The notes under the pieces: generated by a model
What the model was told of the DNA's origin: nothing
What the model saw: only the letters and a program-made list of their open reading frames with translations
Databases searched by the model: none
Assembly (NCBI GenBank): GCA_028291765.1
Contig: JAQGNR010000280.1
Span: 1 to 32,535, forward strand
Direction: 5' to 3'
Origin: Herbaspirillum sp.
GTDB lineage: Bacteria; Pseudomonadota; Gammaproteobacteria; Burkholderiales; Burkholderiaceae_D
Length of the DNA stretch: 32,535 nt
Made by a program: the position numbers and the translations under genes
In this document: piece by piece, positions 1-8,267 of the stretch
How the letters are laid out: the number at the start of each line of letters is the position of its first letter
Position numbering within the stretch: position 1 is the first letter of the stretch

Positions 1-1926
1 TGCGTCGATACCGGCATGGGGCTGGAGCGTCTGGCCGCGGTATTGCAGCATGTGCATAGTAATTATGAAATCGATTTGTTCCAGGTTTTGATCAAGGCCG
101 CAGCGCGCGAAACGCACACCACCGATCTGGAAAATAATTCGCTGAAAGTCATTGCCGATCATATTCGCGCCTGCTCGTTCTTGATCGTCGATGGCGTGAT
201 CCCGGGCAATGAAGGACGCGGCTATGTGTTGCGCCGTATCATTCGCCGCGCCTTGCGGCATGGCCATAAGCTCGGCCAGACCAAGCCGTTTTTCTATAAG
301 CTGGTCAAGGATCTGGTGGCCGAAATGGGCGCTGCTTATCCGGAACTGCCGCCGGTGGCTGCGCGCGTCGAGCAAGTGCTGCAACAGGAAGAAGAACGTT
401 TCGGCGAAACGCTGGAACATGGCATGAAGATTCTCGAAAACGCCTTGCTGGCCAAGCCCGGCAAACTGGACGGCGAAACAGCATTTACTTTGTACGATAC
501 CTACGGTTTCCCGTTGGATCTGACCGCCGATATTTGCCGTGAACGTGAGGTCGAACTGGATGAAGCCGGCTTTGAGACCGCGATGGAGCGTCAACGCTCT
601 ACCGCGCGTGCCGCCGGCAAGTTCAAGAGTTCGGCTGCCGGCGTCAGTTATGACGGTCCGAAGACGAAGTTTGTCGGTTACGAGGCGTTGGCGCAGGCGG
701 CCAAGGTCGTCGCCTTGTATGTCGACGGTAACGCCGTACAGAAAATCGACGCCGGTCAGGAAGCGATGGTGGTGCTGGATGCGACGCCGTTTTATGCCGA
801 ATCGGGCGGGCAGACGGGGGACGCCGGTGTACTGGAAAATGGCGCGGCTATTTTTGAAATCGGCGATACGCAAAAAATTCAACCGGATGTGTTCGGTCAT
901 TACGGCGCTTTGCGCAAGGGTGCGCTGGCCGTCGGCGATCAGGTCGATGCCAAGGTCGATGCCGCTCTGCATGCCAGAATCGTGCGCAACCATTCGGCCA
1001 CGCATTTGATGCATAAGGCTTTGCGCGAAGTACTGGGCGCGCATGTATCGCAAAAGGGTTCATTGGTCGATGCCGATAAAACACGTTTCGATTTCAGTCA
1101 TAACGCGCCGGTCACTCCCGATCAGATTCGCCAGGTCGAGCAAATCGTCAATCGTGAAATTCTGGCGAATGCCGCTACCGAGGCCAAATTGATGGCGTTC
1201 GACGATGCGGTCGGCGCCGGCGCAATGGCATTGTTCGGCGAAAAATACGGTGATGAAGTCCGCGTTTTGTCGATCGGTACTTCGCGTGAATTGTGCGGCG
1301 GTACGCACGTCGGCCGGACCGGCGATATCGGCTTGTTCAAGATCGTGGCCGAAAGCGGCGTCGCCGCCGGCGTGCGCCGGATCGAAGCCGTTACCGGCGA
1401 AGGCGCGCTGGCAGTGGTGCAGGCGCTGAGCAATCGTATCAATGAGGTTGCAGCGGCTTTGAAGGCGCAGCCTGAAGAAGTGGCGCAGCGGATTACGCAG
1501 GTGCAGGAGCATGTCCGGCAACTGGAAAAAGAATTGGGTGCGTTGAAGTCGAAACTGGCTTCGAGTCAGGGCGATGAACTGGTATCGCAGGCAATCGATG
1601 TCAAGGGCATCAAGGTGTTGGCCGCTACGCTGGAAGGCGCCGACAGCACTGCGTTGCGCGAAACGATGGACAAGCTCAAGGGTAAATTGAAGAGCGCGGC
1701 GATTGTGCTGGCGGCCGTCAAGGATGGCAAGGTCAGCCTGATCGCCGGCGTCACGCCGGATGCTGTAGGTAAGGTCAAGGCGGGCGAGCTGGTCAATTTC
1801 GTGGCCCAGCAAGTCGGCGGTAAAGGCGGTGGACGGCCCGATATGGCGCAGGCCGGCGGTACCGATGCCAGTGGTTTGCCGGCTGCGTTGAAGGGCGTGG
1901 CCGATTGGGTTGCCGGAAAAGTTTGA
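1..1926 (+). CDS. alaS: Alanyl-tRNA synthetase, 5' end missing
   Basis: AlaRS charges tRNA-Ala with alanine in the cytoplasm and hydrolyses mischarged Ser- and Gly-tRNA-Ala. The reading frame is open from base 1, which starts inside the conserved VDTGMGLER segment of the catalytic domain. About 641 codons remain of a usual length near 870, so roughly the first quarter lies outside the window. Next comes the tRNA-recognition helical region. The editing domain follows, with its HSATH zinc/catalytic motif at 991-1005 and CGGTH at 1294-1308. Last is the C-terminal DHHA1-type domain ending in a glycine-rich [15 protein letters not shown] segment. No frameshift is seen. The Nudix gene follows 38 bp after the stop and may be co-transcribed. 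Identification is secure from these motifs. Confidence 0.98.
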   Translation, partial: CVDTGMGLERLAAVLQHVHSNYEIDLFQVLIKAAARETHTTDLENNSLKVIADHIRACSFLIVDGVIPGNEGRGYVLRRIIRRALRHGHKLGQTKPFFYKLVKDLVAEMGAAYPELPPVAARVEQVLQQEEERFGETLEHGMKILENALLAKPGKLDGETAFTLYDTYGFPLDLTADICREREVELDEAGFETAMERQRSTARAAGKFKSSAAGVSYDGPKTKFVGYEALAQAAKVVALYVDGNAVQKIDAGQEAMVVLDATPFYAESGGQTGDAGVLENGAAIFEIGDTQKIQPDVFGHYGALRKGALAVGDQVDAKVDAALHARIVRNHSATHLMHKALREVLGAHVSQKGSLVDADKTRFDFSHNAPVTPDQIRQVEQIVNREILANAATEAKLMAFDDAVGAGAMALFGEKYGDEVRVLSIGTSRELCGGTHVGRTGDIGLFKIVAESGVAAGVRRIEAVTGEGALAVVQALSNRINEVAAALKAQPEEVAQRITQVQEHVRQLEKELGALKSKLASSQGDELVSQAIDVKGIKVLAATLEGADSTALRETMDKLKGKLKSAAIVLAAVKDGKVSLIAGVTPDAVGKVKAGELVNFVAQQVGGKGGGRPDMAQAGGTDASGLPAALKGVADWVAGKV

Positions 1927-1936
1927 AGATCGGATC

Positions 1937-1978
1937 ATGAATACAGAACTATGAGTGCCGAACGATGAGTGCGGAACA
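1937..1978 (+). repeat. Three 14-bp tandem repeats, each opening with ATG
   Basis: Units at 1937-1950, 1951-1964 and 1965-1978 share the pattern ATGARTRCVGAACN. Because 14 is not a multiple of 3, each ATG is in a different frame. The first two open five-codon ORFs (MNTEL and MSAER). The stop TGA of each overlaps the next ATG as ATGA, and the third ATG is the start of the Nudix gene (MSAEQ). Confidence 0.75.
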
Positions 1979-2525
1979 GTCCCCGTTCAAATTTTGTCCC
2001 GTTTGCGCGGCATCGCTGGCGCTGCGTGCCGATGACGATGTCGGCAAGTTGCGTTTGGCCTGCCCGCACGGACACTGGACGCATTGGGATAATCCGTTAC
2101 CGGTATTGGCGGCAATCGTCGAGCTGGATGGTCGAATTCTGCTGGCGCGCAATGCGGCCTGGAGCGAAGGAAAATTCGCCTTGATCACCGGTTTTATGGA
2201 GCGCGACGAAACGCCGGAGCAAGGCATTGCACGCGAACTGAAGGAAGAAACCGATCTGGACGCGGGCGAAATTACCCTGATCGGGGTCTATGAATTCATG
2301 CGTAAAAATGAGCTGATCATTGCTTATCACGTCAAAGCCAGCGGCGCCGTGCAGCTGTCGCCGGAGTTGTTGGAATATCGTTTGGTTGAGCCGGCCGATC
2401 TGCTGCCTTGGCGTGCCGGCACCGGTTATGCTCTGGCCGATTGGATGCGCTTGCGCGGCCTGCCGGTGCGTTTTGTCGATGCCTTGGGTGGATCGCTTTC
2501 GACGAATGCTGGATCTGCACAATAG
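1965..2525 (+). CDS. Nudix hydrolase with N-terminal zinc ribbon
   Basis: Nudix enzymes hydrolyse nucleoside diphosphates linked to another moiety, using Mg2+. This 186-residue protein starts with a zinc-ribbon-like segment: CPVC near residues 11-14, then CPHGHW about 20 residues later. A Nudix box follows (G-x5-E-x7-RE-L-x-EE), visible as GFMERDE then ARELKEETDL at about residues 72-95, with Asp replacing the usual Gly near its end. The ribbon plus Nudix order recalls NudC-type NADH pyrophosphatases. The protein is shorter than those, and the SQPWPFPxS motif of NudC is absent, so the substrate is not assigned. The start at 1965 is chosen because the first two repeated ATGs upstream stop within five codons. 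It probably shares a transcript with alaS. Confidence 0.9.
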   Translation: MSAEQSPFKFCPVCAASLALRADDDVGKLRLACPHGHWTHWDNPLPVLAAIVELDGRILLARNAAWSEGKFALITGFMERDETPEQGIARELKEETDLDAGEITLIGVYEFMRKNELIIAYHVKASGAVQLSPELLEYRLVEPADLLPWRAGTGYALADWMRLRGLPVRFVDALGGSLSTNAGSAQ

Positions 2526-2657
2526 CGGTGCGCTTACCTTGACTATTTCTGCAATGGCGTGGTGCATTTAAAACAACACTTTTGGTGCGCTGCCGTATTC
2601 GCCAGTTGTTTGGAGTAGAATTCCATTTGTTTTCATCACCCCAACTCAACGAATCAT

Positions 2658-2885
2658 ATGGAATTTCATAGAGAGCTTGACGCACGTGGCTTGCATTGTC
2701 CCCTTCCTATCCTGAAAACCAAGAAAACCCTGGCAGACATGCATAGTGGAGAAGTTTTACGTGTGATGGCAACTGATACGGGGTCGGTAAGGGATTTTCA
2801 GGCGTTTGCGAAACAGACCGGTAATGCCCTGTTGGAGCAGACGGAAGAAAATCGCGAGTTTATTTTTTTCATGAAGCGTAAATAA
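2658..2885 (+). CDS. tusA: TusA/SirA-family sulfur carrier
   Basis: A 75-residue protein of the TusA (SirA, YeeD) family. Members accept persulfide sulfur on a cysteine and pass it on, in E. coli for 2-thiouridine synthesis in tRNA. The family signature LDARGLHCPLPILKTKK sits at residues 7-23, with the CPxP active cysteine at residue 14. The length matches the family (about 75-80). It lies 132 bp after the Nudix stop, a gap in which I see no clear promoter, and a strong terminator follows 70 bp downstream. The exact acceptor is not known: E. coli has several paralogues, and no tusBCD genes are nearby, so the symbol denotes the family. Confidence 0.9.
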   Translation: MEFHRELDARGLHCPLPILKTKKTLADMHSGEVLRVMATDTGSVRDFQAFAKQTGNALLEQTEENREFIFFMKRK

Positions 2886-2904
2886 GGCCGCGCTGCATTA
2901 CGTC

Positions 2905-2934
2905 AAACCGCCCGCCAAACCGCCCGCCAAACCG
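2905..2934. repeat. 12-bp tandem repeat, 2.5 copies
   Basis: The unit AAACCGCCCGCC occurs at 2905-2916 and 2917-2928, with a half copy at 2929-2934. It lies in the 3' untranslated stretch after the TusA-family gene. It resembles a slippage duplication, and no function is evident. Confidence 0.8.
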
Positions 2935-2957
2935 TGACCGGATTAATACAGCATCGA

Positions 2958-2991
2958 TAAAAAATGCCCGCAAATTTGCGGGCATTTTTTA
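2958..2991. terminator. Bidirectional intrinsic terminator
   Basis: A perfect 10-11 bp palindromic stem (ATGCCCGCAAA/TTTGCGGGCAT, 2964-2985) is flanked by A6 on the left and T6 on the right, so it works on both strands. It ends the TusA transcript on +. On - it lies directly after the glutamate-synthase-like gene, whose stop codon overlaps the flank. Confidence 0.92.
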
Positions 2992-4584
2992 TAGGACCGG
3001 ATGAAAGCTTTCGGCGCGACTGACCGGCCAGTATTTTTGATAGACCTGATAACGATAGTTGCCGCTCAACAGATCGCCGGGCTCAAGAAATTTCAATAAT
3101 TCCGATAACAACTGCACTTCGTGATCGTTCACGCGCCGCACGATGTGATGGGCGCGTAACGCCGAGGTATGTGGCAGTCCCGCTGCCTGCACCAACTCCT
3201 GCAAAGCGTGCAGCGTGCTTTGATGAAAGCGATACACCCGTTCGGCTTTATCCGGCACCACCAGTGCACGGGCGCGCACCGGATTCTGGGTCGCTACGCC
3301 GGTCGGGCAGCGGTCGGTATGGCAGCTTTGCGATTGGATGCAGCCCAGGGCAAACATAAAGCCGCGCGCCGAATTGCACCAGTCTGCGCCCAGCGCCAGC
3401 GTGCGGGCAATATCGAACGCAGTGATGATTTTGCCGCTGGCGCCGATTTTCACGCGATCCCGCAGACCGGTGCCGATCAGCGTGTTGTGCACCATCAGCA
3501 AGCCTTCCTGGAGCGGCATGCCGACGTGGTCGGTGAATTCCAGCGGGGCTGCGCCGGTACCGCCTTCGGCGCCATCGACGACGATGAAGTCGGGCACGAT
3601 GCCGGTTTCGAGCATGGCCTTGACGATGCCAAAAAATTCCCAGGGATGGCCGACGCATAATTTAATGCCGACCGGCTTGCCACCCGACAAGGTGCGCAGC
3701 TTTTCGATAAAGTGGACCAGGCCCAAGGGTGTGGAAAAAGACGGATGCACTGCCGGAGATATGCAATCGACGCCCATCGGCACGCCGCGCGTAATGGAAA
3801 TTTCCGGGGTTATCTTGGCCGCAGGCAGAATGCCGCCGTGGCCGGGTTTGGCGCCTTGCGACAGTTTGATGGTGATCATCTTGACTTGATCGTCGCTGGC
3901 CTGTGCCGAAAATTTTTCCTGGTTGAAACTACCGTCGGCGTTGCGGCAGCCGAAATAGCCGGATGCCACCTGCCATATCAGATCGCCGCCGAATTCGCGG
4001 TGATGCGATGAAATCGAGCCTTCGCCGGTATCGTGTGCGAAGCCGCCCATTTTGGCGCCGTGATTGAGCGCGCGGATCGCATTGGCCGATAACGCGCCGA
4101 AGCTCATGGCCGATACATTGAAGACCGACATGTTGTAAGGCTTGGGCAAGCCGGCGCCGACCGTGACGCGGAAATCGTGGCTGGCAATCATGCTGGGCGA
4201 TAATGAATGCCCGATCCATTCATAACCCTGCAATTTGACGTCGAGTTCCGTTCCGAAAGGACGGGCGTCGGCTTCTCCCTTGGCGCGTTGATAGACCAGA
4301 CTGCGTTTTTTGCGGGTGAATGGCGCGCCGTCGTTTTCGCTTTCAAAGAAATACTGGCGAATTTCCGGCCGCACCGCTTCGAACATAAAACGAAAATGGC
4401 CAAGTAGCGGATAATTGCGCAAAATCGCATGAGAGCGTTGCATCAGGTCGCGCAAACCAATGACGCTTAATAGCAACGGTATAACGACCCATTCCCACGC
4501 CAGCGCACCCTGTGCGGCCAATATCAGAAATAGCAGCGTGCATGCGAAGAGTGCCCATAACGCCCAGTAGCGACTTGCAAACAT
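2989..4584 (-). CDS. Membrane-anchored FMN-binding glutamate synthase-like protein
   Basis: The protein matches the central FMN/[3Fe-4S] domain of glutamate synthase (GltB type) without the glutaminase and C-terminal domains. With a start at 4584 it has 531 residues. Two hydrophobic segments lie near residues 6-45, followed by the barrel, with GEGSIS, a GAKPGHGG segment and DGAEGGTGAAPLEF. A cluster motif C-x5-C-x4-C lies at about residues 415, 421 and 426, within SCHTDRCPTGVATQNP. A farther ATG at 4668 is in frame. I prefer 4584 because GAGAAAG lies just upstream of it and because the protein then begins MFASRYWAL, directly before the membrane segment. Such stand-alone proteins are common in proteobacteria. 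Their substrate is uncertain, so glutamate synthesis should not be assumed. Confidence 0.88.
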   Translation of the reverse strand: MFASRYWALWALFACTLLFLILAAQGALAWEWVVIPLLLSVIGLRDLMQRSHAILRNYPLLGHFRFMFEAVRPEIRQYFFESENDGAPFTRKKRSLVYQRAKGEADARPFGTELDVKLQGYEWIGHSLSPSMIASHDFRVTVGAGLPKPYNMSVFNVSAMSFGALSANAIRALNHGAKMGGFAHDTGEGSISSHHREFGGDLIWQVASGYFGCRNADGSFNQEKFSAQASDDQVKMITIKLSQGAKPGHGGILPAAKITPEISITRGVPMGVDCISPAVHPSFSTPLGLVHFIEKLRTLSGGKPVGIKLCVGHPWEFFGIVKAMLETGIVPDFIVVDGAEGGTGAAPLEFTDHVGMPLQEGLLMVHNTLIGTGLRDRVKIGASGKIITAFDIARTLALGADWCNSARGFMFALGCIQSQSCHTDRCPTGVATQNPVRARALVVPDKAERVYRFHQSTLHALQELVQAAGLPHTSALRAHHIVRRVNDHEVQLLSELLKFLEPGDLLSGNYRYQVYQKYWPVSRAESFHPVL

Positions 4585-4825
4585 AGCGATCTTTCTCGGT
4601 ATTTCCCCGGTATTTTTCTCGTATACGGCGTTTCGAATACGACGGCGATTTCCTGTATTTCCGGTCATCTTGCGGCTTGGATGCTGGGCGCGGCAGGTGA
4701 GTATTGGCGCAGATTCTACACGAGTGGTTCGTTATTCATCCTACAAAAACGCCCCAAATTGCTGCTTGCCGGATCAATGGCATCGATATTGCTTGTAGTT
4801 TAAATAATGACAGCACTTTGCATGT

Positions 4826-7018
4826 ATGCATTGCAGAAAACTTATGAAGATGGCATTAAGCAATCCAACCGACACAAGCCCCCCACAGCAATTGCCGCCA
4901 AGGTCTTCACATCTGCTGGAAACCTTGCTGGCCAATCTGGACGGTATGGTTTACCGCTGTCACGGCATGGGTATCTGGACCATGGATTTTGTCAGTGAAG
5001 GTTGCCACGCATTGCTTGGTTACCATCCGCAAGAGTTGATGGCTGGCAACAGTATTTCTTATCAGGATATTACCTATCCCGCCGATCGCAGCCGTGTCCT
5101 GGAAACGATTCGCCTAGGTCTGCTCAATCGGCGTCGCTATGAAATGGAATACCGGATCGTACGCGCCGATGGCCAGGTGCGTTGGGTGTGGGAACGCGGC
5201 GTCGGTATTTTCAATGCCGCCAGCGAGCTCATTGCAATGGAAGGCTATGTGCAGGATATCGACGACCGCAAGCAGGCGGTACAAGCCTTGCAGGAAGCGG
5301 AGCGCCGTTATCGCAGTATTTTTGAAAATGCCATTGAAGGCATTTTCCAGTCGACGCCGGAGGGCGGCTATCTGGCGGTCAATCCGACGCTGGCGCGCAT
5401 CTACGGTTATGCCTCGCCCGAGGAGTTGATCGTCGGTTTGCGCGATATCGAGCATCAGTTGTATGTCGAACCGGCACGGCGCAATGAGTTTATGCGCTTG
5501 ATGGTTGAGAATGGCTCGGTCAAGAATTTCGAATCGCGTATTTTCCGGCGCGACGGTCACATCATCTGGATTTCAGAAAATGCACGTGCGGTGTATGGCG
5601 ATGGCGGCAATTTGCTATTTTATGAAGGCACGGTCGAGACCATTACCGAACGTAAGTTATATGAAGAGCAGATACAGCATCAGGCCACGCACGACTCGCT
5701 GACGGGCCTGCCTAACCGCACCATGCTGCACAATTATCTGCAGCGGGCGATCCAGACTGCACAAGCCGGCAGCGGCGTGCCGGCGGTGGTGTTCGTGGAC
5801 CTGGACCAGTTCAAATATATCAATGACAGCCTGGGTCATCAGGCCGGCGACAAATTGCTCAAGACGGTTGCGCAGCGGTTGATCGCGTGCGTGCGCGACA
5901 GCGATATGGTGGCGCGTCAGGGCGGCGACGAATTTGTCATTGTGCTGGGCAATCAGCGCGACGAAGAGAGTATTACCGAAGTGCTGCAGCGGATTCTTAA
6001 TTCGGTATCGCAGCCTTGGCTGATGGAGGAGCGCGAACTGAATGTGACGTGTAGTCTGGGCGTGAGCCGCTATCCGGCGGATGGCGATGATGTCGAGACC
6101 TTGCTCAAGAATGCCGATTCGGCGATGTACAAGGCGAAGGAAGTCGGACGTAATAATTTCCAGTTTTTTGCCAGCAATATGCATGCGCAGGTGCCCAATC
6201 ATCTGGATATGCTGGTCAATCTGCGTCATGCCATCGAATATCAGGAGTTCCAGCTCTACTATCAGCCCAAGATCAGTTTGGATACTGGCCGCATCATCGG
6301 GGCTGAAGCGCTGATTCGCTGGGATCTGGCCGATATCGGGATGGTGTCGCCGGCGCACTTTATTCCATTTGCGGAGCAATCGGGCCTGATTGTGCCGATT
6401 GGCGAGTGGGTGCTGCGTACCGCCTGCGCCCAGAACCGGGCTTGGCAAAACGCCGGTCTGCCCGCTATTCCCGTAGCGATCAATTTATCGCCGTATCAAA
6501 TCAATCAGGATCTGGTAGCGATGGTGCAACAGGTGTTATCCGATACCGGACTGGATGCTTGCAGTCTGGAGCTGGAAATTACCGAAAATGTGGTGATGAA
6601 AGATGCGGAAAAGATCGTTGCGATGCTCAATGCGCTCAAAGCGCTGGGGTTGCGGATTTCGGTCGACGATTTCGGCACCGGCTATTCCAGTCTCAGCTAT
6701 CTGAAGCGCTTTCCGGTCGATGCGCTCAAGATCGATCAGTCTTTTGTGCGCGATGTGGTGCATGACGCCGATAGCGCGGCGATTGTCAAAGCAGTAATTT
6801 CCCTGGCGCATATCTTGAATCTGCGGGTTATCGCAGAAGGTGTGGAAACCGAGATGCAATGCGATTTCCTGCGCGAGAACGGTTGCGACGAAGTGCAGGG
6901 CTATTATTTCGGTCGTCCGATGTCTGTGCGAGACTTTAGTAAAGTTCTGATGATCGATAGTAAGAAGTCCTACCCAGACTTACGTGTAGTCGCAACACAA
7001 CGAAATGACAATGCCTGA
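4826..7018 (+). CDS. PAS-PAS-GGDEF-EAL cyclic-di-GMP enzyme
   Basis: A 730-residue soluble signalling protein predicted to make and/or break cyclic di-GMP. Two PAS domains occupy about residues 35-150 and 160-280, each with a PAC-like end (YVQDIDDRKQA, TVETITERK). GGDEF is at residues 366-370. An intact inhibitory I-site, RDSD, sits five residues before it. The EAL domain has EALIRW at 494, ELEITEN, DDFGTGYSSLSYLK, KIDQSFV and IAEGVET, so all main metal-binding motifs are present and both activities are plausible. No transmembrane segment is seen, so the PAS domains probably sense a cytoplasmic cue. The start is uncertain: ATG codons at 4826, 4844 and 4850 are all in frame, and none has a strong ribosome-binding site. 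Confidence 0.95.
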   Translation: MHCRKLMKMALSNPTDTSPPQQLPPRSSHLLETLLANLDGMVYRCHGMGIWTMDFVSEGCHALLGYHPQELMAGNSISYQDITYPADRSRVLETIRLGLLNRRRYEMEYRIVRADGQVRWVWERGVGIFNAASELIAMEGYVQDIDDRKQAVQALQEAERRYRSIFENAIEGIFQSTPEGGYLAVNPTLARIYGYASPEELIVGLRDIEHQLYVEPARRNEFMRLMVENGSVKNFESRIFRRDGHIIWISENARAVYGDGGNLLFYEGTVETITERKLYEEQIQHQATHDSLTGLPNRTMLHNYLQRAIQTAQAGSGVPAVVFVDLDQFKYINDSLGHQAGDKLLKTVAQRLIACVRDSDMVARQGGDEFVIVLGNQRDEESITEVLQRILNSVSQPWLMEERELNVTCSLGVSRYPADGDDVETLLKNADSAMYKAKEVGRNNFQFFASNMHAQVPNHLDMLVNLRHAIEYQEFQLYYQPKISLDTGRIIGAEALIRWDLADIGMVSPAHFIPFAEQSGLIVPIGEWVLRTACAQNRAWQNAGLPAIPVAINLSPYQINQDLVAMVQQVLSDTGLDACSLELEITENVVMKDAEKIVAMLNALKALGLRISVDDFGTGYSSLSYLKRFPVDALKIDQSFVRDVVHDADSAAIVKAVISLAHILNLRVIAEGVETEMQCDFLRENGCDEVQGYYFGRPMSVRDFSKVLMIDSKKSYPDLRVVATQRNDNA

Positions 7019-7385
7019 ATCTTTGTGCTAAACTCACCCGCATATTCCGAAATTTGAATGGGTTTCCCATTAGTATTTGCCGATATTTAGCACAGTAAAT
7101 ACAGGTAATGGAACCATGCGGTAATTAGAAAAGTAAATTGCGCAGGCCTTGAGTTTCAGCTTTCGCCTGGAACTCGTTTAATCAATATCAATGATATCTG
7201 CCGCCGGTTTGGCGACAAAAAATGCGACCGGCGTGCTGGCGGTTCGCAAGCAGTAAAACAGGTCCGATCTGTTATATCGGGTCCAATCGTCGACATCATC
7301 GCTGTCTGACGCTGACGCTCAGCGAATTAATACTGACACATACCTTTGAAACGCCTTTCTACTACTACGTTGCTCAAAATCGTAC
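7019..7385 (+). other. 367-bp gap with several hairpins ahead of scpB
   Basis: No protein gene is seen. A 9-bp inverted repeat (TGTGCTAAA 7023-7031, TTTAGCACA 7086-7094) encloses a perfect hairpin, AATGGG-ttt-CCCATT (7057-7071). Farther on are CGCCGGT/ACCGGCG (7202-7208 with 7227-7233), TGCT-GCG/CGC-AGCA (7234-7252), AACAG/CTGTT (7257-7273) and GCTGA/TCAGC (7311-7323). A weak sigma70-like match, ATGACA-18-TAAACT, overlaps the end of the upstream gene. The stretch may be a structured 5' leader or an unrecognised RNA. No known riboswitch consensus was recognised. Confidence 0.4.
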
Positions 7386-8267
7386 ATGAATACAACTGAG
7401 GCCAAGCGAGTCCTCGAGACGGCTTTGTTATGCGCGCACGAACCGTTGTCACTTAACGATATCAAGAAGCTGTATGCCGCTCACGACGGGGCCGAGAGTG
7501 AGGTCGATGCCGATGCGATCAAGCTGATGCTCGAAGAGCTGCGCGGCGACTGGGATGACAAGGGCATTGAAGTGGTCACCCTGTCGACCGGCTGGCGCTT
7601 CCAGAGCCGTCCTGAAATGAAAATGTATCTGGATCGATTGAATCCGGAGAAGCCGCCTAAATATTCGCGCGCGACATTGGAGACACTGGCCATCATTGCC
7701 TACCGTCAACCGGTCACGCGCGGCGATATCGAAGAGATTCGCGGCGTGACCGTCAATACGCAAACCATTCGGATGCTGGAAGAGCGCAACTGGATTGAAG
7801 CAATCGGCCATCGCGATGTCCCGGGGCGCCCGGCGCTGTTTGCCACCACCCGGCGCTTTCTCGACGATTTGGGCTTGGCAGCGCTGGATCAGTTGCCGCC
7901 GCTGCAAGCAGTCGGCGCGGGCGGCGATGCGCAGGCAGCGGTCGCCGGGCTCGATCTGGCCGGTCTTGACTTAAACCTGGCAGAAGATAATTTGCCGGCC
8001 GATTTGAACCAATTTGAAATCGGCTTGCCCACTGTTATACCCGAGGTATTGTTATCCGATATACCAGAGGTATTGCCATCCGATACACCAGAAGTATTGC
8101 TATCGGATATGCCAGAGGTATTGCCATCCGATGATGCATACGCCGCGCCGGCCGATACTGTGCCGCCGACAGAGGCAATTTCCAATTTCTCCAATGACTC
8201 AGCGCCGCAAGCCGCCGATACTGCGCCAGGTCAATATAACCACGACGTTAATAATGAACCCAATTAG
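7386..8267 (+). CDS. scpB: Chromosome segregation protein ScpB
   Basis: ScpB pairs with the kleisin ScpA and SMC in the bacterial condensin that organises and segregates the chromosome. Residues 1-175 show the family's tandem winged-helix layout, including [16 protein letters not shown] at the N-terminus and the conserved [23 protein letters not shown] core at about residues 97-119. The protein has 293 residues, longer than the usual 180-220. The extra C-terminus is acidic and holds four copies of the octapeptide xPEVLxSD (residues 218-249). The ATG at 7386 gives the family N-terminus although no Shine-Dalgarno sequence is visible. The last 14 bp overlap the start of rluB, suggesting translational coupling. 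scpA is not in the window. Confidence 0.95.
   Translation: MNTTEAKRVLETALLCAHEPLSLNDIKKLYAAHDGAESEVDADAIKLMLEELRGDWDDKGIEVVTLSTGWRFQSRPEMKMYLDRLNPEKPPKYSRATLETLAIIAYRQPVTRGDIEEIRGVTVNTQTIRMLEERNWIEAIGHRDVPGRPALFATTRRFLDDLGLAALDQLPPLQAVGAGGDAQAAVAGLDLAGLDLNLAEDNLPADLNQFEIGLPTVIPEVLLSDIPEVLPSDTPEVLLSDMPEVLPSDDAYAAPADTVPPTEAISNFSNDSAPQAADTAPGQYNHDVNNEPN
8037..8132 (+). repeat. Four 24-bp tandem repeats inside scpB
   Basis: Units at 8037-8060, 8061-8084, 8085-8108 and 8109-8132 follow the pattern AYRCCMGARGTATTGYYATCSGAT. They encode [24 protein letters not shown] and MPEVLPSD in the scpB frame. The 24-bp unit preserves the frame. The changes between copies are few, so the expansion is probably fairly recent. 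Confidence 0.92.

Noticed and set aside
1060..1938. 292-codon open frame on the - strand within alaS
   Set aside because: Antisense shadow of a well-supported gene. The sequence has no recognisable domain.
5657..6448. 263-codon open frame antisense to the PAS-GGDEF-EAL gene
   Set aside because: Arises from biased third positions of the GGDEF/EAL coding sequence. No motifs.
8014..8253. 80-codon upstream extension of rluB
   Set aside because: It is the scpB tail read in another frame, with Cys/Tyr/His-rich repeats, and no homologue-like start. The ATG at 8254 fits better.
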